Assembly: GCA_019637075.1 (NCBI GenBank)
Contig: JAHBWI010000001.1
Coordinates: 496,001-560,000 of the forward strand
Source: Nitrospiraceae bacterium
GTDB lineage: Bacteria; Nitrospirota; Nitrospiria; Nitrospirales; Nitrospiraceae
Direction: 5' to 3'
Length of the DNA stretch: 64,000 nucleotides
Part shown: piece by piece, positions 26,522 through 35,905 of the stretch
Layout: each line of letters begins with the position of its first letter
Numbering within the stretch: position 1 is the first letter of the stretch
Made by a program: the position numbers and the translations under genes
Notes under the pieces: generated by a model
The model's input: the letters and a program-made list of their open reading frames with translations, nothing else
What the model was told of the DNA's origin: nothing
Database searches by the model: none

Positions 26522-27883
26522 GTGAGCACCACGGACCCATCAGGAGCCAATGCGATCGACGAAGGAACGTCGAGGCTCCATCCCATCCCTCTCGCGACCC
26601 TCCGCATCGGAATGTACGTGCACCTCAACTGCTCCTGGTTCTTGCACCCCTTCGCCCACCAACAGTTCAAGCTCTCCTCCGAAGATCAGATTCAACGGAT
26701 CGTCGCCCTGAATCTCCCCATCCTGGTCGATCCATCAAAGTCCGACGTTCCACTCGAGATCGATCCGCCGGCGAGTGACGACGCACCGATGGAATCGACC
26801 GAGGCGGCCGACGCCAATGCGGAGGCCATCGCCGCTCCCCCACTGCCCACACCGCCGACGCCGAAGGAGCCGAAGCCGCAGAGTCTGGACAACTACCTCT
26901 CCGATTTGCGCGAAGCCGAGCAGCTGTGCAAGGGCGCCTGTGCGGATTTTCAGCAGGCGTTCAGCGAGCTTGGGGCCGGCCATGACACCGGAGTCGCCGG
27001 AGCCAAGACCGTAATTAACCAGCTCGTGCCCCTGGTGTCCGATGAAACGGTCACGGGCGCACTCAGCGGCTTGATGAATTCCCTCCAGATGGACGAGAGA
27101 GATGCGCGACACGCTCTGAACGTCTCGGTGATCTCCATGATGGTGGGCCAGCAACTGGAGTTGTCTGCGGAGGACATCAAGGTGCTGGGCATCGGAGCCT
27201 TGCTTCACGATGTCGGGGAGCGAAAACTTTCACCGGAGATATTGGCTCGTCGAGGCTCGCTCAGCGCCGAAGACCAGATTATCTACGCCGGCCATCCGGA
27301 TCTGGGGCTGGATGTCCTACAGGACATCCCTTCCTTTCCTGCCGAGGCGCTTCGCATCATACAGTTGCACCATGAGCGAATCGATGGATCAGGGTATCCG
27401 CGGCAAGTGTCGGGTGAATACCTGTCGCTGCTGACGAAGATCGTGATGGTGGCGGACGTATACGACGACTTGGTGCAACCCGCGCCCCCCAAACGCCCCC
27501 TCACACCGAGCGAGGCCTTGGCTTACCTGTTCCGCCATACCCAACGAACGCTGCCCCGAGAGATCGTCGTCTCCCTGATTCAAACGCTCAGCGTCTATCC
27601 GCCGGGCACGATCGTCGAACTCGTGAACGGCGCATACGGCCTGGTGTTAAACGTGAATCGGCAAGAACGACTGAAACCACTCGTGCTGGTCTATACCCCC
27701 GCCGAGTCGGAGTCGGAACCGCTGGTGGTGAACCTCATGACCGACCCGAATAGGGCGATCGCCCAGCGGGCGGCTCGCCATCGCCTTTCCCCTCGTGTTC
27801 TCAAGTACTTAGACCTCACCCGCTGGCTGTCGTACTTCTTGCGCGGCAGCACCTCACCCCCCAACGAAACCATTTCTAGGTAA
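26522..27883 (+). CDS. HD-GYP domain c-di-GMP phosphodiesterase-like protein (first copy)
   Basis: 453 aa, starting at GTG 26522. An N-terminal DUF3391-type domain (ATLRIGMYVHLNCSWFLHPF) is followed by a Pro/Glu/Ala-rich linker, then a helical region and an HD-GYP domain (~230-360) with LLHDVGERKL and HHERIDGSGYP. HD-GYP enzymes hydrolyse c-di-GMP to GMP. The GYP triad is present. After the domain comes YPPGTIVELVNGAYGLVLNV, a C-terminal module shared with the next gene. Together with the following paralogue and the FlgC-like gene it forms a same-strand cluster. Confidence 0.86.
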   Translation: MSTTDPSGANAIDEGTSRLHPIPLATLRIGMYVHLNCSWFLHPFAHQQFKLSSEDQIQRIVALNLPILVDPSKSDVPLEIDPPASDDAPMESTEAADANAEAIAAPPLPTPPTPKEPKPQSLDNYLSDLREAEQLCKGACADFQQAFSELGAGHDTGVAGAKTVINQLVPLVSDETVTGALSGLMNSLQMDERDARHALNVSVISMMVGQQLELSAEDIKVLGIGALLHDVGERKLSPEILARRGSLSAEDQIIYAGHPDLGLDVLQDIPSFPAEALRIIQLHHERIDGSGYPRQVSGEYLSLLTKIVMVADVYDDLVQPAPPKRPLTPSEALAYLFRHTQRTLPREIVVSLIQTLSVYPPGTIVELVNGAYGLVLNVNRQERLKPLVLVYTPAESESEPLVVNLMTDPNRAIAQRAARHRLSPRVLKYLDLTRWLSYFLRGSTSPPNETISR

Positions 27884-27987
27884 TACCCGAGACTCCTGCC
27901 TCAAGGTTCAAGCCCTCGGCACCGATAAGAACCTACGGATAACATTGCATCACAACCGAAATATTCGGCATACACGCAGGTACCCAC

Positions 27988-29307
27988 TTGGCAAATCAGG
28001 CCGATAATCCTTCTCCCCCTTCCCTGGCCAACGGCGTCCCCACCCGTCCCGAGGACCTCTGCGTGGGCATGTACGTTGATCTCAACTGCTCATGGTTCAA
28101 GCATCCGTTCCCGTGGAGATCCTTCAAGATTACGTCCGAAAGCCAGCTGGCAACGATCCGTGGGCTCCATTTGTCGTCTGTGCTGGTCTATCCCAGCGAA
28201 TCGAACAATGACACTGCGAGCAATGCGCCTGCAGCGGAATCCAAACCGTCTGCGCCGGCCGTCACCGGCACGCAGAAAGAGCAGTCGGCGGCAATTCCCA
28301 TTGCGCTCAGCCAGGCCGACTACCAACAGACCGTGAGTTTGGGCATCCAGGTCTACCAGCAAGTCGTGCAACGCAGCGCGCAGATGATGAAAGATCTTTG
28401 CAGCGGATCGATCGAAGGGTTAAACAATGCCAAGCTCATGATCAACAGCATCAGCACGCTGATTGCGAACACGGAAGCGGCCAGCACGATGGCCAGCATG
28501 TTCGACGCCGAGGAACTGGATAACGCCAGCGTGCTCCACGCGCTCAATGTCGGCACCATGTCCATGATGGTGGCTCGCCACTTCAAGATCGACGAGGAGG
28601 ACCTTCGCCTCATCGGCATGGCCGGCCTCTTGCACGATATCGGGGAACGGCGAATCCCCCTCCGCATCGTGAGAAACCGTTCTCGGCTTTCCCGCGTCGA
28701 GATGCAGGAATACCAGCGCCACCCGCAATTTGCCGTCGACATGTTGAAGCAGTTCCCAAGCTTCCCCGAGGAGGTCCTGGATATCATCCGAAATCACCAT
28801 GAGCGGCTGGACGGATCCGGTTATCCGAACAAACTCAAGGCCGAGCAGATCCCTCTTCCGACCAGAATCGTGAGCGCCGTCGAACACTACGATTCCTGCA
28901 TCAACAATCAAGAAGCCGAACAAGCGATGTCACCGGCCGAAGCACTCGCGCACATGTACAAGAATCAGAAACACCTCTTCGCTTCGGAAGTGGTGGTCGC
29001 GATGATCCAAACCTTCGGGGTCTACCCGCCCGGCACCGTCGTCGCGTTGACGGACGGTACCTTTGGGCTGGTGCTCAACATCAATCTGGAATTGCGCCTC
29101 AAGCCGCTCATCCTGGCTTATAACCCGGCATCGCCGAAGGGTCGGCCTGAGATCGTGGACCTGGCGCAGGTCGGGGATCGCTCAATCGTCAGGGCGCTCT
29201 CCAAGAACGAGCTTCCGCAGGAGATCAAGGAGTACCTCCAGCTCAAACGTTGGACCGGATATTTCATCCAGTCGTCCATACACACCATCCAGGAACAAGC
29301 CGCCTGA
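27988..29307 (+). CDS. HD-GYP domain c-di-GMP phosphodiesterase-like protein (second copy)
   Basis: 439 aa, probably starting at TTG 27988 (no ATG fits). Same architecture as the gene before it: DUF3391-type N-terminus (DLCVGMYVDLNCSWFKHPFP), linker, HD-GYP core with LLHDIGERRIPLRI and HHERLDGSGYPNKLK, and the tail YPPGTVVALTDGTFGLVLNI. The two are clear tandem paralogues that have diverged strongly in the linker and helical part. Both keep HD and GYP residues, so both may be active. It ends just before the radical-SAM gene. Confidence 0.85.
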   Translation: MANQADNPSPPSLANGVPTRPEDLCVGMYVDLNCSWFKHPFPWRSFKITSESQLATIRGLHLSSVLVYPSESNNDTASNAPAAESKPSAPAVTGTQKEQSAAIPIALSQADYQQTVSLGIQVYQQVVQRSAQMMKDLCSGSIEGLNNAKLMINSISTLIANTEAASTMASMFDAEELDNASVLHALNVGTMSMMVARHFKIDEEDLRLIGMAGLLHDIGERRIPLRIVRNRSRLSRVEMQEYQRHPQFAVDMLKQFPSFPEEVLDIIRNHHERLDGSGYPNKLKAEQIPLPTRIVSAVEHYDSCINNQEAEQAMSPAEALAHMYKNQKHLFASEVVVAMIQTFGVYPPGTVVALTDGTFGLVLNINLELRLKPLILAYNPASPKGRPEIVDLAQVGDRSIVRALSKNELPQEIKEYLQLKRWTGYFIQSSIHTIQEQAA

Positions 29308-29359
29308 TCCACGTCGGGAGGCTGGCGAGAAGCAGGAGCAGTGTGATATCTCCCCCTGC

Positions 29360-31552
29360 ATGGCTTCCCCTCGTGTGCTGCTGCTGATTCCGCCGCTGAC
29401 GCAGCTCAACACCCCCTATCCCTCGACCGCTTATCTGACGGGATTTCTGCGCTCACGCGGCTATGAGGCCGCACAGGCCGATCTTGGGATCGAAATGGTG
29501 CTCCGGATATTCTGCCGATCCGGCTTGGAGCGGGCCTTCGCCGCAATCAAAACCGACTCGCAAACCTGGCCGGGGGAAGTGCAGCAACTGCTCGCGCTCG
29601 AGACCGCGTACCTCGATACGATCGATCCGGTCATCGCCTTCCTCCAGGGACAGGATGAGCGATTGGCGCAACACTTGGCGAGACCGGGCATGCTACCCGA
29701 AGGACCACGGTTTTCATCCGAGTCTCGCCCCCAGAATCCCGGCGCCCGCCCGTCACCTGCCGATCTCGCCCGCCACCGTGCCACGCTATATCTGGAAGAC
29801 CTGACCGACCTGCTCCACCACACGATCGCACCGTCCCTCTCGCTCAACCGCTATGCGGAGAGCCTGCTGCAATCCACCGCCTCCTTCGGCCCCATCGACG
29901 AGGCGCTGCAGGCTCCGCCCGACTTGACCGCCGAACTGCTGATCGACTGCCTACGCGAGCAGCTCGACCGCATCGATCCGGACCTGGTCTGTCTGACCGT
30001 CCCGTTTCCGGGCAACCTGATCGGCGCGTTGCGCCTGGCTCAGGCCGTGAAACGCCTTCGCCCCCACGCTCGCATCGCCATGGGCGGGGGATATGTGAAT
30101 ACGGAACTGCGGCGCATCCGTGACCCGCGCATCTTCGCCTACGTCGACTTCGTGACTCTCGACGACGGCGAACGCCCCCTCTTGTGCCTGCTCGAATATC
30201 TGGCCGGACATCGTCCGGCTGAGCGGCTGCGACGAACCTTCATGCTTGGCGACGGGCAAGTCGTCTTCCGGGACGGATCTTCGGAGCCCGACTTTTCCAT
30301 GGACGAGATCGGCACTCCCACCTACCAGGGTCTTCCCCTCTCCCGATACCTGTCGATCGTCGACAGCTTCAATCCCATGCACCGTCTCTGGTCGGAGGGG
30401 CACTGGAACAAACTCACGGTGGCCCACGGCTGCTACTGGAAACAATGTACGTTCTGCGACGTCGGCCTCGACTACATCGGCCGGTACGACCAGGCCCCGA
30501 CCGCGAGACTCGTAGAACGGATCGAGTCGTTGATCGAGGAAACCGGGCAGCGGGGATTCCATTTCGTCGACGAAGCGGCGCCGCCGGCGGCATTGAAGTC
30601 TCTTGCCCTCACGCTGCTGGAGCGGGGGCTCACGATCTCCTGGTGGGGCAACATACGATTTGAGGAAGCCTTCACCCCCGACTTGGCTCGCCTGCTGGCC
30701 GCGTCCGGCTGCATCGCCCTGACGGCCGGATTGGAAGCGGCATCCGACCGCTTACTCGAACAGATGAAGAAGGGCATCACGGTCGATCAAACCGCCCGGG
30801 TTGCGGCGGCGTTTCGCGATGCCGGCATTCTCGTCCATGCCTATCTCATGTATGGTTGCCCGGGCGAAACCCTGCAGGAAGCGGTTGATTCCCTCGAGCG
30901 AGTACGCCAGCTCTTCCGACAGGGTCTGCTGCAATCGGCCTTCTGGCACCGCTTCACCGCCACGGCGCATAGTCCGATCGGCCTCGCCCCCGCCGCTGCG
31001 GGCATTCGTATCCTTGGGCCAAAGTTTGAAGGGTTTGCGGAAAACGATCTGCGCCATCATGACCCGACCGGCGCCTGTCCTGCCTGGCTCGGGGACGGAT
31101 TGCGGGCAGCGGTCATGAACTACATGGAACAAGCGGGACTGACCCTCCCCATCGCCCGTTGGTTCGACCGTCGCATTCCGGTCCCGCGCGTACCGAGGAA
31201 TTGGCTGCACCGGGCATTGACCGCCGCAAGCCCCCTTGAGGAGCGGGCGGAACGACGTTGTGTGTGGTTGGGAGCGGCGCCGATTCTGGAGCAGCAGAGC
31301 CAGTCACGTTCGCGGCTCATTCTTCCCACGAGGTCGGAAGACTGCTGTGTGTCGTTGCCTCCGGAGGAAGCTGAGTGGCTTGCGGGCCTGGTGCAGGAGG
31401 CGACTCCGAAACGGAAACAGGCCGGCCAGGAGTACCCACGGCTCAGCGAACTTCGCAGTCGGTTTCCCGGACGAGGCCGGCGGACGTTTGCCCGGTTCTG
31501 CGAGACGGAGGGCTGGAAAGAGGCCCGTCGGGTCGGATTGATACTTGTTTGA
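29360..31552 (+). CDS. B12-binding radical SAM protein
   Basis: From ATG 29360 the protein has 730 aa; the frame is open upstream but overlaps the HD-GYP gene there. The N-terminal part (RVLLLIPPLTQLNTPYPSTA and later GALRLAQAVKRLRPHARIAM) is like the cobalamin-binding domain of this superfamily. The radical-SAM cluster motif is HGCYWKQCTFCDV, with four residues between the first two Cys (the CYWxxCxFC variant) rather than three. A TIM-barrel follows (TAGLEAASDRLLEQMKKGIT). The B12-dependent members perform methylations or ring rearrangements; the substrate here is unknown. Confidence 0.82.
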   Translation: MASPRVLLLIPPLTQLNTPYPSTAYLTGFLRSRGYEAAQADLGIEMVLRIFCRSGLERAFAAIKTDSQTWPGEVQQLLALETAYLDTIDPVIAFLQGQDERLAQHLARPGMLPEGPRFSSESRPQNPGARPSPADLARHRATLYLEDLTDLLHHTIAPSLSLNRYAESLLQSTASFGPIDEALQAPPDLTAELLIDCLREQLDRIDPDLVCLTVPFPGNLIGALRLAQAVKRLRPHARIAMGGGYVNTELRRIRDPRIFAYVDFVTLDDGERPLLCLLEYLAGHRPAERLRRTFMLGDGQVVFRDGSSEPDFSMDEIGTPTYQGLPLSRYLSIVDSFNPMHRLWSEGHWNKLTVAHGCYWKQCTFCDVGLDYIGRYDQAPTARLVERIESLIEETGQRGFHFVDEAAPPAALKSLALTLLERGLTISWWGNIRFEEAFTPDLARLLAASGCIALTAGLEAASDRLLEQMKKGITVDQTARVAAAFRDAGILVHAYLMYGCPGETLQEAVDSLERVRQLFRQGLLQSAFWHRFTATAHSPIGLAPAAAGIRILGPKFEGFAENDLRHHDPTGACPAWLGDGLRAAVMNYMEQAGLTLPIARWFDRRIPVPRVPRNWLHRALTAASPLEERAERRCVWLGAAPILEQQSQSRSRLILPTRSEDCCVSLPPEEAEWLAGLVQEATPKRKQAGQEYPRLSELRSRFPGRGRRTFARFCETEGWKEARRVGLILV

Positions 31553-31574
31553 CGGTTCTGTGTTGGACGGGAGA

Positions 31575-31617
31575 AAGAGCCGGGGGAGCCAGGCGATCGC
31601 CCGACTCCCCCGCTCTT
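31575..31617. terminator. long GC hairpin between convergent genes
   Basis: AAGAGC-CGGGGGAG pairs with CTCCCCC-GCTCTT around a 15-base centre. It lies between the ends of the radical-SAM gene (plus) and the peroxiredoxin gene (minus). Without a clear T-run on either side, it is a plausible but not textbook bidirectional terminator. Confidence 0.45.
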
Positions 31618-31631
31618 GAGAAAATCTACGG

Positions 31632-32267
31632 CTACTTGTTCGGCTGCGGGGTGAGACGGAGATACGGCTTCACGGACTTGAACCCCTTCGGGAACAGCGT
31701 CTTGGCTTCCGCATCGCTCACCGCCGGGGTGATGATGCAATCCTGTCCATCCTTCCAATTGACCGGCGTCGCCACCTTGTACTTCGCCGTCAATTGGAGG
31801 CTGTCTACGACCCGCAACAACTCATCGAAATTTCGGCCGCAAGAGGCCGGATAGGTCAGCATCAGCTTGATCTTTTTGTCCGGCCCGATCACGAATACCG
31901 AGCGGACCGTCATGTTGTCCAGCGCGTTGGGGTGGATCATGTCGTACAACATGGCCACCTTCTTCTCCGGATCCGCGATCAGCGGATAGCTGACCGTGCA
32001 GTTCTGGGTTTCGTTGATGTCCTTGGTCCATCCCCGGTGGTCTTCCAAGGGATCTACGCTGATGGCCAGCACCTTCACGCCCCGCTTTTCGAACTCACCC
32101 TTGATGCGCGCCATGTAGCCCAGTTCTGTCGTACAGACCGGCGTATAGTCCTTGGGATGGGAAAATAGAATCCCCCAATTGCTTCCCAGCCACTCGTGAA
32201 ACGTGATCTTCCCCTCGGTCGTCTCCGCGGTAAAATTTGGGGCTTCATCGCCCAATCGTAGTGCCAT
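31632..32267 (-). CDS. 1-Cys peroxiredoxin, Prx6 type
   Basis: 211 aa. The peroxidatic Cys is in FSHPKDYTPVCTTELGYMAR, and the Prx6-type C-terminal dimerisation arm is present (NWKDGQDCIITPAV, KGFKSVKPYLR). It reduces peroxides in the cytosol. AGGGAGGAGGAC lies just before the start codon at 32267. A second Cys in YPASCGRNFDEL is common in the family and not a resolving residue. Typical gene, no oddity. Confidence 0.93.
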   Translation of the reverse strand: MALRLGDEAPNFTAETTEGKITFHEWLGSNWGILFSHPKDYTPVCTTELGYMARIKGEFEKRGVKVLAISVDPLEDHRGWTKDINETQNCTVSYPLIADPEKKVAMLYDMIHPNALDNMTVRSVFVIGPDKKIKLMLTYPASCGRNFDELLRVVDSLQLTAKYKVATPVNWKDGQDCIITPAVSDAEAKTLFPKGFKSVKPYLRLTPQPNK

Positions 32268-32464
32268 GTCGTCCTCCTCCCTGGAAAAGTGGTGAGTGAT
32301 TGCTTATGAATGAGCAAAGAGCGGGAAAGATTAGACTACCGCGTCGGAGCAACGAGGCGCAAGCGTGGGATTGCCGTCTGGACCGCTGGTCAAGAGCGAA
32401 CCCCCTCCCTCTCAAGTTTTCCTACCTCCGTCCGATACAGTCTGCAGACACCAGCGGAGCGCCT

Positions 32465-32833
32465 ATGGAAAATCCTCGCGTGCCCAAATCCACCCTGCGC
32501 ATAACCGTCGACCCGATGTATCAATTGCTTCGGGAAGGCTGCATCACCGAATTCAACGCCAAGAAATCATCCGGTGAACGAGTGGACCTGCGCAGTTGCG
32601 ATATGCGAGGCCTGGACTTGCGCGGGTTGGAGGCAGACGGGCTCGACTTCAGCGATTGCTACTTCCGCCAAGCCGACCTGCGTGGGGTAGATTTCCGAAA
32701 GGCCCGGCTCGAAGGGGCCAGCATCAACGCGGCCAAGATTTCTGGAACCTATTTCCCCCAGGAATTGACCGCCGGCGAGATCGAATTGTCGCTACTCCAC
32801 GGCACCCGCATGCGGTATCAGCCGAAAAACTAA
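32465..32833 (+). CDS. small pentapeptide-repeat protein
   Basis: 122 aa from ATG 32465. A run of pentapeptide repeats of the A(D/N)Lxx type fills ~40-85: LRSCDMRGLDLRGLEADGLD, then FSDCYFRQADLRGVDFRKAR. This folds as a right-handed quadrilateral beta-helix of about two turns. The N-terminus (STLRITVDPMYQLLREGCIT) looks like a separate small lead-in. The C-terminus is short. Role unknown; pentapeptide proteins range from DNA mimics to scaffolds. Confidence 0.76.
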   Translation: MENPRVPKSTLRITVDPMYQLLREGCITEFNAKKSSGERVDLRSCDMRGLDLRGLEADGLDFSDCYFRQADLRGVDFRKARLEGASINAAKISGTYFPQELTAGEIELSLLHGTRMRYQPKN

Positions 32834-32849
32834 TCCTGCCCGTCGGCCG

Positions 32850-35801
32850 CTACTTACCGGTCAGATTCAATCGCATCCGAATCTTGTCCTGCTCCCCTTT
32901 CGCCACCTCAACCTCGACGAGGAACACGCGGTCTTCCGGAACCTTGTTTTGCGCTACCAGGTCCTCGCGTACGGCTTTCGCGCGGGTCCTGGCCAATTCG
33001 CGCAACTCATCCTCATCCACCGTCATGGCCGGCACGAGTTCCGCCTGCATAGCCTCGGCTTCCAACACGCGCACGACGGTCTTCCCGTTCGGCAAGACTT
33101 CGCTTTTCGTCGCCTGCTTCCCCAATTTTTCCGCGTAGAGATCGCCCAGCAGTTCTAGTTCCCGCTCTTTGGGCAAGGCGGCTTGCAGATTCTTCTTTCC
33201 ACCTTGCGTAAAGCGCCGTTTCAACTCTTCGGCGATCTTGTGCAGAGCCAGCGCATCACGATCCTTTTTGGGATCGGCCGATCCGCTAATTTCCAGCCTC
33301 AGCGCCGGACGCTCCTCCAGGGCCTTCGCCAGCGAGGCCAGTTTGGCATGCTCCCCCTGCGCCAATTCGCCGACGCCCGGCTCGAATTCCATATACTGCA
33401 GATCGTCTCCGCCCCCACCGACCAGCCCGCCGAGTGCAGCAAACGGCGACGTGGCCACCTTCGTCACCACATTGACCAGCGTATTCAGGAGCATGCGGCC
33501 GTAGCGAAAGTCCGGCTCGTTCAAGTCACCACGAACCGGGAGATCGATATCGATCCGACCGCGCCGGTCCTTGAGGAGGGCCACTGCCAACCGTACCGGC
33601 AATGAGGTGGCATCGGGACTGTCGGTCTTCTCACCGAACGTGAGCTGATCCACCAGGACTTTGTTTTCCCCGCTGAGATGCTTTTGTGAAAGCTCGTACT
33701 TCAGATCCAGCGACAGTTTTCCCTTGGTAAGAGGGAAACCGACATATTTTCCGGCATAGGGCGAGGCCACGGTGAGATCGACTCCCTGAAACAGCACCTT
33801 GATATCCGTGTAGGCATCGCCGCTCAGCGGATTGATCTTTCCCTGAATCTTGACCGGCGCAACATTGTCCACCGTGCCGGTAAGGGACACGTCCGCCTTC
33901 GCCAGGTCCTTCGAGGACAGTCCTTTGATTGCGCCGCTCAAGCCATAGATCCCCGTGGCCACTCTCGGCTCGATCGAATCGTCGGTGAAGGTGGCGGCGA
34001 GTTTCGACAAGGTGATTGTATCGATTACAATCGGCGTCGGGCCGGCGGCAGGCCGCTTGGGCGAAGCCGGCTCAGGCGAAGCAGGCGCGGGTCCCGCGGG
34101 CTTGTCCTGCTGGACCATCAGGTTGGAAACGTTCATCGCGCCATCCTTCGCCACCACGAGTTGGACCGCCGCATCCTTCAGGGCGATCTCCCCGATCTTC
34201 ACGTTCGTCGGCTCCACATCCAGCAGCACATTCTTCAGCCCAAGCGACGTCCAACTCAGCATTTCCTGATCCGAGGGGCGATGCCACACATGGAGATTGT
34301 TCACCCCCAGTTTGCCGCGATACCGCAGCATCGGTTCCGACTCCGGTTTGCTCCGGAACGTCACATCGCCGAAGAGTTCCACCTCACCGTCGGTGACCTC
34401 CGCTTGGACTACGCCATCAAGATACGGCTGGAAGGGTCGCAATGCGATATGCGACAAGGACAGTGACAGGTCAACTGCGGGCTTATCGAGTCGCACGGTT
34501 CCCTTCGCATCGATCTCTCCGGTTTGGTTCACGCGCAGGCTGACGGACAACGGCATTGCGCCCCGAAGCGGAACCTGCACTTCCTTCAACGACACGGCAA
34601 GGTCATCGATCGTCAGCTCCGCCGGCGTCTTGACCGAGCGATCTTCAAACGCCACCCCTCCCTGCTCGATCACAGCCTCTTTCAACAGCACCGTCCAGGG
34701 CCGTACCGGCTCGCCTGTCTCAGCCGGTGGAGTCGGTTTCGCGTCGGCCGGCGGCGTTGGTCGACCCTCCGCAGGAGCGAAGAGCCTCGCAAAGTTGACC
34801 GCCCCGTCCGGTTCGCGCCATCCTCGGATCCGTGGTGCAGTCAGACGCACCACCCCCACCCCGACGTCGCGCTTGGAGAGATCCACGTCGATTCGCTCGA
34901 CCAGGAACGACGGGAATGCGATCAGCGGCTCCGGATCGCCAGGCTCGTTCAGGCTGAAGTCGGCGAGAAGGAATCGGCCGTCGCTCAATTGAAAGTTGAC
35001 GGGCGTGCCGTTCGTATCGAACCGGTAATTACCGGACACCGTGACGGCTCCGCCGGTGAGATCAAACCGGAATTGCTCGCGCACACTCGGCCAAAAGGTC
35101 GCCAACTTGACATTGGAGAGGGCGAACTTGCCGTGCGACTCCAGCGGGTCCAAGAGCAACGTGCCTTCCCATGCCAGCGTCTCACCCTGCCCGAACTCCG
35201 CCGTGAACGCGTACGCGTTTTCGCCCCCCTGCCTTGTGCTGAAGTTGCGCAATGTCACCTCGATGGGGACGACGTCGATCGCCACAGGCCGGCGCTTCGT
35301 TTCGTCCCGAAACTCCAGCACCCCTTGATGAATGCCCAGTTCGCGAATTTCAATCAAGGGAATTGCGCGGCGGTCTTTCGGCTCAACAGGCGGCGGAGCC
35401 TCGGCTTGATCCGGCTGCGGCGGCACGAGCCCCAGGAGATTGAGTTTGCCGTCCGGCTGGATGCGCAGAAGGCCATAGGGCAATGTCAGCCGAATTTCAT
35501 CGAACTGGTAGGCCGACCGGACCAGCGAAGTCGCCTCGAAGTTCACGAAGAGCTCGTGAAAGCCCACCATGGGCGTCCCGTCCTGCTGCTGAATTTCGAA
35601 GTCCGTCAGCTGGATCGTACAGGTGAAGGGATTGAAAGCAATGCCGCCGAGGAGCACGGGGTGCCGGAGCGTCTCGGCAACGGAAGGAATCACGTAACGC
35701 GTGACGGCAAAGGGCACACCGACGAAACCCAGCAACGCATACAGGGCCAACAGGCCGCCGGTCAGACCCAGCCACAGTCGGTATCGGGAAAGAAAGGCCA
35801 T
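32850..35801 (-). CDS. AsmA-like DUF748 envelope protein
   Basis: 983 aa. One membrane span near the N-terminus (LWLGLTGGLLALYALLGFVG) anchors a long beta-rich periplasmic part. The sequence matches DUF748/AsmA-like proteins: FDEIRLTLPYGLLRIQPDGK, LSSKDLAKADVSLTGTV, and LRYRGKLGVNNLHV. The C-terminal ~170 residues contain an OmpA-like pattern (LRLEISGSADPKKDRDALAL). Such proteins are thought to be bridge-like lipid-transport or outer-membrane assembly factors; for DUF748 the role is unproven. It ends 16 bases after the pentapeptide gene on the other strand and begins next to tRNA-Arg. Confidence 0.8.
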   Translation of the reverse strand: MAFLSRYRLWLGLTGGLLALYALLGFVGVPFAVTRYVIPSVAETLRHPVLLGGIAFNPFTCTIQLTDFEIQQQDGTPMVGFHELFVNFEATSLVRSAYQFDEIRLTLPYGLLRIQPDGKLNLLGLVPPQPDQAEAPPPVEPKDRRAIPLIEIRELGIHQGVLEFRDETKRRPVAIDVVPIEVTLRNFSTRQGGENAYAFTAEFGQGETLAWEGTLLLDPLESHGKFALSNVKLATFWPSVREQFRFDLTGGAVTVSGNYRFDTNGTPVNFQLSDGRFLLADFSLNEPGDPEPLIAFPSFLVERIDVDLSKRDVGVGVVRLTAPRIRGWREPDGAVNFARLFAPAEGRPTPPADAKPTPPAETGEPVRPWTVLLKEAVIEQGGVAFEDRSVKTPAELTIDDLAVSLKEVQVPLRGAMPLSVSLRVNQTGEIDAKGTVRLDKPAVDLSLSLSHIALRPFQPYLDGVVQAEVTDGEVELFGDVTFRSKPESEPMLRYRGKLGVNNLHVWHRPSDQEMLSWTSLGLKNVLLDVEPTNVKIGEIALKDAAVQLVVAKDGAMNVSNLMVQQDKPAGPAPASPEPASPKRPAAGPTPIVIDTITLSKLAATFTDDSIEPRVATGIYGLSGAIKGLSSKDLAKADVSLTGTVDNVAPVKIQGKINPLSGDAYTDIKVLFQGVDLTVASPYAGKYVGFPLTKGKLSLDLKYELSQKHLSGENKVLVDQLTFGEKTDSPDATSLPVRLAVALLKDRRGRIDIDLPVRGDLNEPDFRYGRMLLNTLVNVVTKVATSPFAALGGLVGGGGDDLQYMEFEPGVGELAQGEHAKLASLAKALEERPALRLEISGSADPKKDRDALALHKIAEELKRRFTQGGKKNLQAALPKERELELLGDLYAEKLGKQATKSEVLPNGKTVVRVLEAEAMQAELVPAMTVDEDELRELARTRAKAVREDLVAQNKVPEDRVFLVEVEVAKGEQDKIRMRLNLTGK

Positions 35802-35814
35802 TGAAAGGATGGAT

Positions 35815-35892
<78 letters not shown>

Positions 35893-35905
35893 CCTTATCT
35901 TTCAG

